DNA from: Auanema rhodensis
Lineage: Eukaryota; Nematoda; Chromadorea; Rhabditida; Rhabditidae
Assembly (NCBI GenBank): GCA_964057225.1
Contig: OZ059897.1
Location: 20,708,001 to 20,772,000, forward strand
Direction: 5' to 3'
DNA: 64,000 nt
The notes below the pieces were generated by a model. It saw nothing but the letters and a program-made list of their open reading frames with translations, had not been told where the DNA came from and did no database searches. Positions within the stretch are counted from its first letter, which is position 1, and every line of letters begins with the position of its first letter. This document shows, in pieces, positions 25,589-39,663 of the stretch. The position numbers were made by a program, and so were the translations under genes.

Positions 25589-28500
25589 ATACAAAAATTA
25601 GTTATGATCGTTTGAAAAATGATGCATTAGTGTATGTTGAGTTTCCATGTACACTCAACATTGCTTCCAAAAACATTTTGACAAAAATTTTTTCGAAAAA
25701 TTTCAAAATAATTTACCAAAAAGTAGATGTTTTTAGATTCCATTTTTCAAGGCAAAGACGATAGACAATGTTATTCAACGAAAAAGTTAATTCTTCAGGG
25801 TGAAAATCGAGGATATAAGTGTGAACTTATATCAGTTGATATCTCGGTGCATTTTTAAGCTAGCGCAAATCTGATAACACAGATCGACGCAGCTTAAAAA
25901 TCCGCATCGAATGCACTATACTACATTGAAAAACGCTTAATACAAAAATTAGTTATGATCGTTTGAAAAATGATGCATTCGTGTATGTTGAGTTTCCATG
26001 TACACTCAACATTGCTTCCAAAAACATTTTGACAAAAATTTTTTCGAAAAATTTCAAAATAATTTAGCAAAAAGTAGATGTTTTTAGATTCCATTTTTCA
26101 AGGCAAAGACGATAGACAATGTTATTCAACGAAAAAGTTAATTCTTCAGGGTGAAAATCGAGGATATAAGTGTGAACTTATATCAGTTGATATCTCGGTG
26201 CATTTTTAAGCTAGCGCAAATCTGATAACACAGATCGACGCAGCTTAAAAATCCGCATCGAATGCACTATACTACATTGAAAAACGCTTAATACAAAAAT
26301 TAGTTATGATCGTTTGAAAAATGATGCATTCGTGTATGTTGAGTTTCCATGTACACTCAACATTGCTTCCAAAAACATTTTGACAAAAATTTTTTCGAAA
26401 AATTTCAAAATAATTTAGCAAAAAGTAGATGTTTTTAGATTCTTTTTTTCAAGGCAAAGACGATGGACAATGTTATTCAACGAAAAAATTAATTCTTCAG
26501 GGTGAAAATCGAGGATATAAGTGTAAACTTATATCAGTTGATATCTCGGTGCATTTTTAAGCTAGCGCAAATCTGATAACACAGATCGACGCAGCTTAAA
26601 AATTCGCATCGAATGCACTATACTACACTGAGAAACGCTTAATACAAAAATTAGTTATGATCGTTTGAAAAATGATGCATTAGTGTATGTTGAGTTTCCA
26701 TGTACACTCAACATTGCTTCCAAAAACATTTTGACAAAAATTTTTTCGAAAAATTTCAAAATAATTTAGCAAAAAGTAGATGTTTTTAGATTCCTTTTTT
26801 CAAGGCAAAGACGATGGACAATGTTATTCAACGAAAAAATTAATTCTTCAGGATGAAAATCGAGGATATAAGTGTGAACTTATATCAGTTGATATCTCGG
26901 TACATTTTTAAGCTAGCGCAAATCTGATAACACAGATCGACGCAGCTTAAAAATCCGCATCGAATGCACTATACTACATGGAAGAACGCTTAATACAAAA
27001 ACTAGTTATGATCGTTTGAAAAATGATGCATTAGTGTATGTTGAGTTTCCATGTACACTCAACATTGCTTCCAAAAACATTTTGACAAAAATTTTTTCGA
27101 AAAATTTCAAAATAATTTACCAAAAAGTAGATGTTTTTAGATTCCATTTTTCAAGGCAAAGACGATAGACAATGTTATTCAACGAAAAAATTAATTCTTC
27201 AGGGTGAAAATCGAGGATATAAGTGTAAACTTATATCAGTTGATATCTCGGTGCATTTTTAAGCTAGCGCAAATCTGATAACACAGATCGACGCAGCTTA
27301 AAAATCCGCATCGAATGCACTATACTACATTGAAAAACGCTTAATACAAAAATTAGTTATGATCGTTTGAAAAATGATGCATTCGTGTATGTTGAGTTTC
27401 CATGTACACTCAACATTGCTTCCAAAAACATTTTGACAAAAATTTTTTCGAAAAATTTCAAAATAATTTAGCAAAAAGTAGATGTTTTTAGATTCTTTTT
27501 TTCAAGGCAAAGACGATGGACAATGTTATTCAACGAAAAAATTAATTCTTCAGGGTGAAAATCGAGGATATAAGTGTAAACTTATATCAGTTGATATCTC
27601 GGTGCATTTTTAAGCTAGCGCAAATCTGATAACACAGATCGACGCAGCTTAAAAATTCGCATCGAATGCACTATACTACACTGAGAAACGCTTAATACAA
27701 AAATTAGTTATGATCGTTTGAAAAATGATGCATTAGTGTATGTTGAGTTTCCATGTACACTCAACATTGCTTCCAAAAACATTTTGACAAAAATTTTTTC
27801 GAAAAATTTCAAAATAATTTAGCAAAAAGTAGATGTTTTTAGATTCCTTTTTTCAAGGCAAAGACGATGGACAATGTTATTCAACGAAAAAATTAATTCT
27901 TCAGGATGAAAATCGAGGATATAAGTGTGAACTTATATCAGTTGATATCTCGGTACATTTTTAAGCTAGCGCAAATCTGATAACACAGATCGACGCAGCT
28001 TAAAAATCCGCATCGAATGCACTATACTACATGGAAGAACGCTTAATACAAAAACTAGTTATGATCGTTTGAAAAATGATGCATTAGTGTATGTTGAGTT
28101 TCCATGTACACTCAACATTGCTTCCAAAAACATTTTGACAAAAATTTTTTCGAAAAATTTCAAAATAATTTACCAAAAAGTAGATGTTTTTAGATTCCAT
28201 TTTTCAAGGCAAAGACGATAGACAATGTTATTCAACGAAAAAATTAATTCTTCAGGGTGAAAATCGAGGATATAAGTGTAAACTTATATCAGTTGATATC
28301 TCGGTGCATTTTTAAGCTAGCGCAAATCTGATAACACAGATCGACGCAGCTTAAAAATCCGCATCGAATGCACTATACTACATTGAAAAACGCTTAATAC
28401 AAAAATTAGTTATGATCGTTTGAAAAATGATGCATTCGTGTATGTTGAGTTTCCATGTACACTCAACATTGCTTCCAAAAACATTTTGACAAAAATTTTT

Positions 28501-31500
28501 TCGAAAAATTTCAAAATAATTTAGCAAAAAGTAGATGTTTTTAGATTCCTTTTTTCAAGGCAAAGACGATGGACAATGTTATTCAACGAAAAAATTAATT
28601 CTTCAGGGTGAAAATCGAGGATATAAGTGTAAACTTATATCAGTTGATATCTCGGTGCATTTTTAAGCTAGCGCAAATCTGATAACACAGATCGACGCAG
28701 CTTAAAAATTCGCATCGAATGCACTATACTACACTGAGAAACGCTTAATACAAAAATTAGTTATGATCGTTTGAAAAATGATGCATTAGTGTATGTTGAG
28801 TTTCCATGTACACTCAACATTGCTTCCAAAAACATTTTGACAAAAATTTTTTCGAAAAATTTCAAAATAATTTAGCAAAAAGTAGATGTTTTTAGATTCC
28901 TTTTTTCAAGGCAAAGACGATGGACCATGTTATTCAACGAAAAAATTAATTCTTCAGGATGAAAATCGAGGATATAAGTGTGAACTTATATCAGTTGATA
29001 TCTCGGTACATTTTTAAGCTAGCGCAAATCTGATAACACAGATCGACGCAGCTTAAAAATCCGCATCGAATGCACTATACTACATGGAAGAACGCTTAAT
29101 ACAAAAACTAGTTATGATCGTTTGAAAAATGATGCATTAGTGTATGTTGAGTTTCCATGTACACTCAACATTGCTTCCAAAAACATTTTGACAAAAATTT
29201 TTTCGAAAAATTTCAAGATAATTTACCAAAAAGTAGATGTTTTTAGATTCCATTTTTCAAGGCAAAGACGATAGACAATGTTATTCAACGAAAAAGTTAA
29301 TTCTTCAGGGTGAAAATCGAGGATATAAGTGTGAACTTATATCAGTTGATATCTCGGTGCATTTTTAAGCTAGCGCAAATCTGATAACACAGATCGACGC
29401 AGCTTAAAAATCCGCATCGAATGCACTATACTACATGGAAGAACGCTAAATGCAAAAATTAGTTATGATCGTTTGAAAAATGATGCATTAGTGTATGTTG
29501 AGTTTCCATGTACACTCAACATTGCTTCCAAAAATATTTTGACAAAAATTTTTTCGAAAAATTTCAAAATAATTTAGCAAAAAGTAGATGTTTTTAGATT
29601 CCTTTTTTCAAGGCAAAGACGATGGACAATGTTATTCAACGAAAAAATTAATTCTTTAGGGTGAAAATCGAGGATATAAGTGTGAACTTATATCAGTTGA
29701 TATCTCGGTACATTTTTAAGCTAGCGCAAATCTGATAACACAGATCGACGCAGCTTAAAAATCCGCATCGAATGCACTATACTACATTGAAAAACGCTTA
29801 ATACAAAAATTAGTTATGATCGTTTGAAAAATGATGCATTCGTGTATGTTGAGTTTCCATGTACACTCAACATTGCTTCCAAAAACATTTTGACAAAAAT
29901 TTTTTCGAAAAATTTCAAAATAATTTAGCAAAAAGTAGATGTTTTTAGATTCCTTTTTTCAAGGCAAAGACGATGGACAATGTTATTCAACGAAAAAATT
30001 AATTCTTCAGGGTGAAAATCGAGGATATAAGTGTAAACTTATATCAGTTGATATCTCGGTGCATTTTTAAGCTAGCGCAAATCTGATAACACAGATCGAC
30101 GCAGCTTAAAAATCCGCATCGAATGCACTATACTACATTGAAAAACGCTTAATACAAAAATTAGTTATGATCGTTTGAAAAATGATGCATTCGTGTATGT
30201 TGAGTTTCCATGTACACTCAACATTGCTTCCAAAAACATTTTGACAAAAATTTTTTCGAAAAATTTCAAAATAATTTAGCAAAAAGTAGATGTTTTTAGA
30301 TTCCTTTTTTCAAGGCAAAGACGATGGACAATGTTATTCAACGAAAAAATTAATTCTTCAGGGTGAAAATCGAGGATATAAGTGTAAACTTATATCAGTT
30401 GATATCTCGGTGCATTTTTAAGCTAGCGCAAATCTGATAACACAGATCGACGCAGCTTAAAAATTCGCATCGAATGCACTATACTACACTGAGAAACGCT
30501 TAATACAAAAATTAGTTATGATCGTTTGAAAAATGATGCATTAGTGTATGTTGAGTTTCCATGTACACTCAACATTGCTTCCAAAAACATTTTGACAAAA
30601 ATTTTTTCGAAAAATTTCAAAATAATTTAGCAAAAAGTAGATGTTTTTAGATTCCTTTTTTCAAGGCAAAGACGATGGACCATGTTATTCAACGAAAAAA
30701 TTAATTCTTCAGGATGAAAATCGAGGATATAAGTGTGAACTTATATCAGTTGATATCTCGGTACATTTTTAAGCTAGCGCAAATCTGATAACACAGATCG
30801 ACGCAGCTTAAAAATCCGCATCGAATGCACTATACTACATGGAAGAACGCTTAATACAAAAACTAGTTATGATCGTTTGAAAAATGATGCATTAGTGTAT
30901 GTTGAGTTTCCATGTACACTCAACATTGCTTCCAAAAACATTTTGACAAAAATTTTTTCGAAAAATTTCAAGATAATTTACCAAAAAGTAGATGTTTTTA
31001 GATTCCATTTTTCAAGGCAAAGACGATAGACAATGTTATTCAACGAAAAAGTTAATTCTTCAGGGTGAAAATCGAGGATATAAGTGTGAACTTATATCAG
31101 TTGATATCTCGGTGCATTTTTAAGCTAGCGCAAATCTGATAACACAGATCGACGCAGCTTAAAAATCCGCATCGAATGCACTATACTACATGGAAGAACG
31201 CTAAATACAAAAATTAGTTATGATCGTTTGAAAAATGATGCATTAGTGTATGTTGAGTTTCCATGTACACTCAACATTGCTTCCAAAAATATTTTGACAA
31301 AAATTTTTTCGAAAAATTTCAAAATAATTTAGCAAAAAGTAGATGTTTTTAGATTCCTTTTTTCAAGGCAAAGACGATGGACAATGTTATTCAACGAAAA
31401 AATTAATTCTTTAGGGTGAAAATCGAGGATATAAGTGTGAACTTATATCAGTTGATATCTCGGTACATTTTTAAGCTAGCGCAAATCTGATAACACAGAT

Positions 31501-34500
31501 CGACGCAGCTTAAAAATCCGCATCGAATGCACTATACTACATTGAAAAACGCTTAATACAAAAATTAGTTATGATCGTTTGAAAAATGATGCATTCGTGT
31601 ATGTTGAGTTTCCATGTACACTCAACATTGCTTCCAAAAACATTTTGACAAAAATTTTTTCGAAAAATTTCAAAATAATTTAGCAAAAAGTAGATGTTTT
31701 TAGATTCCTTTTTTCAAGGCAAAGACGATGGACAATGTTATTCAACGAAAAAATTAATTCTTCAGGGTGAAAATCGAGGATATAAGTGTAAACTTATATC
31801 AGTTGATATCTCGGTGCATTTTTAAGCTAGCGCAAATCTAATAACACAGATCGACGCAGCTTAAAAATTCGCATCGAATGCACTATACTACACTGAGAAA
31901 CGCTTAATACAAAAATTAGTTATGATCGTTTGAAAAATGATGCATTAGTGTATGTTGAGTTTCCATGTACACTCAACATTGCTTCCAAAAACATTTTGAC
32001 AAAAATTTTTTCGAAAAATTTCAAAATAATTTAGCAAAAAGTAGATGTTTTTAGATTCCTTTTTTCAAGGCAAAGACGATGGACCATGTTATTCAACGAA
32101 AAAATTAATTCTTCAGGATGAAAATCGAGGATATAAGTGTGAACTTATATCAGTTGATATCTCGGTACATTTTTAAGCTAGCGCAAATCTGATAACACAG
32201 ATCGACGCAGCTTAAAAATCCGCATCGAATGCACTATACTACATGGAAGAACGCTTAATACAAAAACTAGTTATGATCGTTTGAAAAATGATGCATTAGT
32301 GTATGTTGAGTTTCCATGTACACTCAACATTGCTTCCAAAAACATTTTGACAAAAATTTTTTCGAAAAATTTCAAGATAATTTACCAAAAAGTAGATGTT
32401 TTTAGATTCCATTTTTCAAGGCAAAGACGATAGACAATGTTATTCAACGAAAAAGTTAATTCTTCAGGGTGAAAATCGAGGATATAAGTGTGAACTTATA
32501 TCAGTTGATATCTCGGTGCATTTTTAAGCTAGCGCAAATCTGATAACACAGATCGACGCAGCTTAAAAATCCGCATCGAATGCACTATACTACATGGAAG
32601 AACGCTAAATACAAAAATTAGTTATGATCGTTTGAAAAATGATGCATTAGTGTATGTTGAGTTTCCATGTACACTCAACATTGCTTCCAAAAATATTTTG
32701 ACAAAAATTTTTTCGAAAAATTTCAAAATAATTTAGCAAAAAGTAGATGTTTTTAGATTCCTTTTTTCAAGGCAAAGACGATGGACAATGTTATTCAACG
32801 AAAAAATTAATTCTTTAGGGTGAAAATCGAGGATATAAGTGTGAACTTATATCAGTTGATATCTCGGTACATTTTTAAGCTAGCGCAAATCTGATAACAC
32901 AGATCGACGCAGCTTAAAAATCCGCATCGAATGCACTATACTACACTGAGAAACGCTTAATACAAAAATTAGTTATGATCGTTTGAAAAATGATGCATTA
33001 GTGTATGTTGAGTTTCCATGTACACTCAACATTGCTTCCAAAAACATTTTGACAAAAATTTTTTCGAAAAATTTCAAAATAATTTAGCAAAAAGTAGATG
33101 TTTTTAGATTCCTTTTTTCAAGGCAAAGACGATGGACAATGTTATTCAACGAAAAAATTAATTCTTCAGGATGAAAATCGAGGATATAAGTGTGAACTTA
33201 TATCAGTTGATATCTCGGTACATTTTTAAGCTAGCGCAAATCTGATAACACAGATCGACGCAGCTTAAAAATCCGCATCGAATGCACTATACTACATGGA
33301 AGAACGCTTAATACAAAAATTAGTTATGATCGTTTGAAAAATGATGCATTAGTGTATGTTGAGTTTCCATGTACACTCAACATTGCTTCCAAAAACATTT
33401 TGACAAAAATTTTTTCGAAAAATTTCAAAATAATTTAGCAAAAAGTAGATGTTTTTAGATTCCTTTTTTCAAGGCAAAGACGATGGACAATGTTATTCAA
33501 CGAAAAAATTAATTCTTCAGGATGAAAATCGAGGATATAAGTGTGAACTTATATCAGTTGATATCTCGGTACATTTTTAAGCTAGCGCAAATCTGATAAC
33601 ACAGATCGACGCAGCTCAAAAATCCGCATCGAATGCCCTATACTACATGGAAGAACGCTTAATACAAAAATTAGTTATGATCGTTTGAAAAATGATGCAT
33701 TAGTGTATGTTGAGTTTCCATGTACACTCAACATTGCTTCCAAAAACATTTTGACAAAAATTTTTTCGAAAAATTTCAAAATAATTTACCAAAAAGTAGA
33801 TGTTTTTAGATTCCATTTTTCAAGGCAAAGACGATAGACAATGTTATTCAACGAAAAAGTTAATTCTTCAGGGTGAAAATCGAGGATATAAGTGTGAACT
33901 TATATCAGTTGATATCTCGGTGCATTTTTAAGCTAGCGCAAATTTGATAACACAGATCGACGCAGCTTAAAAATCCGCATCGAATGCACTATACTACATT
34001 GAAAAACGCTTAATACAAAAATTAGTTATGATCGTTTGAAAAATGATGCATTCGTGTATGTTGAGTTTCCATGTACACTCAACATTGCTTCCAAAAACAT
34101 TTTGACAAAAATTTTTTCGAAAAATTTCAAAATAATTTAGCAAAAAGTAGATGTTTTTAGATTCCTTTTTTCAAGGCAAAGACGATGGACAATGTTATTC
34201 AACGAAAAAATTAATTCTTTAGGGTGAAAATCGAGGATATAAGTGTGAACTTATATCAGTTGATATCTCGGTGCATTTTTAAGCTAGCGCAAATCTGATA
34301 ACACAGATCGACGCAGCTTAAAAATCCGCATCGAATGCACTATACTACATTGAGAAACGCTTAATACAAAAATTAGTTATGATCGTTTGAAAAATGATGC
34401 ATTAGTGTATGTTGAGTTTCCATGTACACTCAACATTGCTTCCAAAAACATTTTGACAAAAATTTTTTCGAAAAATTTCAAAATAATTTAGCAAAAAGTA

Positions 34501-35192
34501 GATGTTTTTAGATTCCTTTTTTCAAGGCAAAGACGATGGACAATGTTATTCAACGAAAAAATTAATTCTTCAGGATGAAAATCGAGGATATAAGTGTGAA
34601 CTTATATCAGTTGATATCTCGGTACATTTTTAAGCTAGCGCAAATCTGATAACACAGATCGACGCAGCTTAAAAATCCGCATCGAATGCACTATACTACA
34701 TTGAAAAACGCTTAATACAAAAATTAGTTATGATCGTTTGAATAATGATGCATTCGTGTATGTTGAGTTTCCATGTACACTCAACATTGCTTCCAAAAAC
34801 ATTTTGACAAAAATTTTTTCGAAAAATTTCAAAATAATTTAGCAAAAAGTAGATGTTTTTAGATTCCTTTTTTCAAGGCAAAGACGATGGACAATGTTAT
34901 TCAACGAAAAAATTAATTCTTCAGGGTGAAAATCGAGGATATAAGTGTAAACTTATATCAGTTGATATCTCGGTGCATTTTTAAGCTAGCGCAAATCTGA
35001 TAACACAGATCGACGCAGCTTAAAAATCCGCATCGAATGCACTATACTACACTGAGAAACGCTTAATACAAAAATTAGTTATGATCGTTTGAAAAATGAT
35101 GCATTAGTGTATGTTGAGTTTCCATGTACACTCAACATTGCTTCCAAAAACATTTTGACAAAAATTTTTTCGAAAAATTTCAAAATAATTTA
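25589..35192 (+). repeat. 30-monomer-offset duplication, right copy
   Basis: Right partner of the block at 15059-24662. SpeI sites at 27001, 28054, 29107, 30862 and 32266 equal the left-copy sites plus 10530. A private change within this copy is AATCTAATAAC at 31840 (A where the left copy has G). At 32787 it has the common GGACAATG where the left copy has GGACCATG. Confidence 0.88.
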
Positions 35193-36153
35193 GCAAAAAG
35201 TAGATGTTTTTAGATTCCTTTTTTCAAGGCAAAGACGATGGACAATGTTATTCAACGAAAAAATTAATTCTTCAGGATGAAAATCGAGGATATAAGTGTG
35301 AACTTATATCAGTTGATATCTCGGTACATTTTTAAGCTAGCGCAAATCTGATAACACAGATCGACGCAGCTTAAAAATCCGCATCGAATGCACTATACTA
35401 CATGGAAGAACGCTTAATACAAAAATTAGTTATGATCGTTTGAAAAATGATGCATTAGTGTATGTTGAGTTTCCATGTACACTCAACATTGCTTCCAAAA
35501 ACATTTTGACAAAAATTTTTTCGAAAAATTTCAAAATAATTTACCAAAAAGTAGATGTTTTTAGATTCCATTTTTCAAGGCAAAGACGATAGACAATGTT
35601 ATTCAACGAAAAAGTTAATTCTTCAGGGTGAAAATCGAGGATATAAGTGTGAACTTATATCAGTTGATATCTCGGTGCATTTTTAAGCTAGCGCAAATTT
35701 GATAACACAGATCGACGCAGCTTAAAAATCCGCATCGAATGCACTATACTACATTGAAAAACGCTTAATACAAAAATTAGTTATGATCGTTTGAAAAATG
35801 ATGCATTCGTGTATGTTGAGTTTCCATGTACACTCAACATTGCTTCCAAAAACATTTTGACAAAAATTTTTTCGAAAAATTTCAAAATAATTTAGCAAAA
35901 AGTAGATGTTTTTAGATTCCTTTTTTCAAGGCAAAGACGATGGACAATGTTATTCAACGAAAAAATTAATTCTTTAGGGTGAAAATCGAGGATATAAGTG
36001 TGAACTTATATCAGTTGATATCTCGGTGCATTTTTAAGCTAGCGCAAATCTGATAACACAGATCGACGCAGCTTAAAAATCCGCATCGAATGCACTATAC
36101 TACATTGAGAAACGCTTAATACAAAAATTAGTTATGATCGTTTGAAAAATGAT
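35193..36153 (+). repeat. B-C-hybrid segment after the right 9.6-kb copy
   Basis: Rest of a B monomer (35101), a C monomer with AAATTTG (35452) and a GCATTC/TTTAGGG monomer with an ATTGAGAAAC tail (35803). The last resembles the monomer at 23518 and links this segment to the next cassette. Confidence 0.75.
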
Positions 36154-39044
36154 GCATTAGTGTATGTTGAGTTTCCATGTACACTCAACATTGCTTCCAA
36201 AAACATTTTGACAAAAATTTTTTCGAAAAATTTCAAAATAATTTAGCAAAAAGTAGATGTTTTTAGATTCCTTTTTTCAAGGCAAAGACGATGGACAATG
36301 TTATTCAACGAAAAAATTAATTCTTCAGGATGAAAATCGAGGATATAAGTGTGAACTTATATCAGTTGATATCTCGGTACATTTTTAAGCTAGCGCAAAT
36401 CTGATAACACAGATCGACGCAGCTTAAAAATCCGCATCGAATGCACTATACTACATGGAAGAACGCTTAATACAAAAATTAGTTATGATCGTTTGAAAAA
36501 TGATGCATTAGTGTATGTTGAGTTTCCATGTACACTCAACATTGCTTCCAAAAACATTTTGACAAAAATTTTTTCGAAAAATTTCAAAATAATTTACCAA
36601 AAAGTAGATGTTTTTAGATTCCATTTTTCAAGGCAAAGACGATAGACAATGTTATTCAACGAAAAAGTTAATTCTTCAGGGTGAAAATCGAGGATATAAG
36701 TGTGAACTTATATCAGTTGATATCTCGGTGCATTTTTAAGCTAGCGCAAATTTGATAACACAGATCGACGCAGCTTAAAAATCCGCATCGAATGCACTAT
36801 ACTACATTGAAAAACGCTTAATACAAAAATTAGTTATGATCGTTTGAAAAATGATGCATTCGTGTATGTTGAGTTTCCATGTACACTCAACATTGCTTCC
36901 AAAAACATTTTGACAAAAATTTTTTCGAAAAATTTCAAAATAATTTAGCAAAAAGTAGATGTTTTTAGATTCCTTTTTTCAAGGCAAAGACGATGGACAA
37001 TGTTATTCAACGAAAAAATTAATTCTTCAGGGTGAAAATCGAGGATATAAGTGTAAACTTATATCAGTTGATATCTCGGTGCATTTTTAAGCTAGCGCAA
37101 ATCTGATAACACAGATCGACGCAGCTTAAAAATCCGCATCGAATGCACTATACTACACTGAGAAACGCTTAATACAAAAATTAGTTATGATCGTTTGAAA
37201 AATGATGCATTAGTGTATGTTGAGTTTCCATGTACACTCAACATTGCTTCCAAAAACATTTTGACAAAAATTTTTTCGAAAAATTTCAAAATAATTTAGC
37301 AAAAAGTAGATGTTTTTAGATTCCTTTTTTCAAGGCAAAGACGATGGACAATGTTATTCAACGAAAAAATTAATTCTTCAGGATGAAAATCGAGGATATA
37401 AGTGTGAACTTATATCAGTTGATATCTCGGTACATTTTTAAGCTAGCGCAAATCTGATAATACAGATCGACGCAGCTTAAAAATCCGCATCGAATGCACT
37501 ATACTACATGGAAGAACGCTTAATACAAAAATTAGTTATGATCGTTTGAAAAATGATGCATTAGTGTATGTTGAGTTTCCATGTACACTCAACATTGCTT
37601 CCAAAAACATTTTGACAAAAATTTTTTCGAAAAATTTCAAGATAATTTACCAAAAAGTAGATGTTTTTAGATTCCATTTTTCAAGGCAAAGACGATAGAC
37701 AATGTTATTCAACGAAAAAGTTAATTCTTCAGGGTGAAAATCGAGGATATAAGTGTGAACTTATATCAGTTGATATCTCGGTGCATTTTTAAGCTAGCGC
37801 AAATCTGATAACACAGATCGACGCAGCTTAAAAATCCGCATCGAATGCACTATACTACATTGAGAAAAGCTTAATACAAAAATTAGTTATGATCGTTTGA
37901 AAAATGATGCATTAGTGTATGTTGAGTTTCCATGTACACTCAACATTGCTTCCAAAAACATTTTGACAAAAATTTTTTCGAAAAATTTCAAAATAATTTA
38001 GCAAAAAGTAGATGTTTTTAGATTCCTTTTTTCAAGGCAAAGACGATGGACAATGTTATTCAACGAAAAAATTAATTCTTTAGGGTGAAAATCGAGGATA
38101 TAAGTGTGAACTTATATCAGTTGATATCTCGGTACATTTTTAAGCTAGCGCAAATCTGATAACACAGATCGACGCAGCTTAAAAATCCGCATCGAATGCA
38201 CTATACTACATGGAAGAACGCTAAATGCAAAAATTAGTTATGATCGTTTGAAAAATGATGCATTAGTGTATGTTGAGTTTCCATGTACACTCAACATTGC
38301 TTCCAAAAATATTTTGACAAAAATTTTTTCGAAAAATTTCAAAATAATTTAGCAAAAAGTAGATGTTTTTAGATTCCATTTTTCAAGGCAAAGACGATGG
38401 ACAATGTTATTCAACGAAAAAATTAATTCTTCAGGGTGAAAATCGAGGATATAAGTGTGAACTTATATCAGTTGATATCTCGGTGCATTTTTAAGCTAGC
38501 GCAAATCTGATAACACAGATCGACGCAGCTTAAAAATCCGCATCGAATGCACTATACTACATTGAGAAACGCTTAATACAAAAATTAGTTATGATCGTTT
38601 GAAAAATGATGCATTAGTGTATGTTGAGTTTCCATGTACACTCAACATTGCTTCCAAAAACATTTTGACAAAAATTTTTTCGAAAAATTTCAAAATAATT
38701 TAGCGAAAAGTAGATGTTTTTAGATTCGATTTTTCAAGGCAAAGACGATGGACAATGTTATTCAACGAAAAAATTAATTCTTCAGGATGAAAATCGAGGA
38801 TATAAGTGTGAACTTATATCAGTTGATATCTCGGTGCATTTTTAAGCTAGCGCAAATCTGATAACACAGATCGACGCAGCTTAAAAATCCGCATCGAATG
38901 CACTATACTACATTGAGAAACGCTTAATACAAAAATTAGTTATGATCGTTTGAAAAATGATGCATTAGTGTATGTTGAGTTTCCATGTACACTCAACATT
39001 GCTTCCAAAAACATTTTGACAAAAATTTTTTCGAAAAATTTCAA
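36106..39044 (+). repeat. Right copy of the 80-monomer-distant block
   Basis: Partner of 8026-10964. It has the private change AATACAG at 37461, shared with 40971 but absent from the left partner, so the left and right blocks split before the local 10-monomer duplication. It ends where CAAAAT changes to CAAGAT at 39045. Confidence 0.85.
36154..37908 (+). repeat. Five-monomer cassette B-C-A-B-C', copy 5
   Basis: Monomers 104-108 keep the class order and the AAATTTG mark in the first C. A HindIII site closes C' at 37867. The AATACAG mutation sits in the second B. Confidence 0.88.
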
Positions 39045-39663
39045 GATAATTTACCAAAAAGTAGATGTTTTTAGATTCCATTTTTCAAGGCAAAGACGAT
39101 AGACAATGTTATTCAACGAAAAAGTTAATTCTTCAGGGTGAAAATCGAGGATATAAGTGTGAACTTATATCAGTTGATATCTCGGTGCATTTTTAAGCTA
39201 GCGCAAATCTGATAACACAGATCGACGCAGCTTAAAAATCCGCATCGAATGCACTATACTACATTGAGAAAAGCTTAATACAAAAATTAGTTATGATCGT
39301 TTGAAAAATGATGCATTAGTGTATGTTGAGTTTCCATGTACACTCAACATTGCTTCCAAAAACATTTTGACAAAAATTTTTTCGAAAAATTTCAAAATAA
39401 TTTAGCGAAAAGTAGATGTTTTTAGATTCGATTTTTCAAGGCAAAGACGATGGACAATGTTATTCAACGAAAAAATTAATTCTTCAGGATGAAAATCGAG
39501 GATATAAGTGTGAACTTATATCAGTTGATATCTCGGTGCATTTTTAAGCTAGCGCAAATCTGATAACACAGATCGACGCAGCTTAAAAATCCGCATCGAA
39601 TGCACTATACTACATTGAGAAACGCTTAATACAAAAATTAGTTATGATCGTTTGAAAAATGAT
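38962..39663 (+). repeat. C' and G monomers between cassettes 5 and 6
   Basis: C' (38962, HindIII at 39271) then G (39313), following a G monomer at 38611. The G-C'-G order is found only here. Confidence 0.78.
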
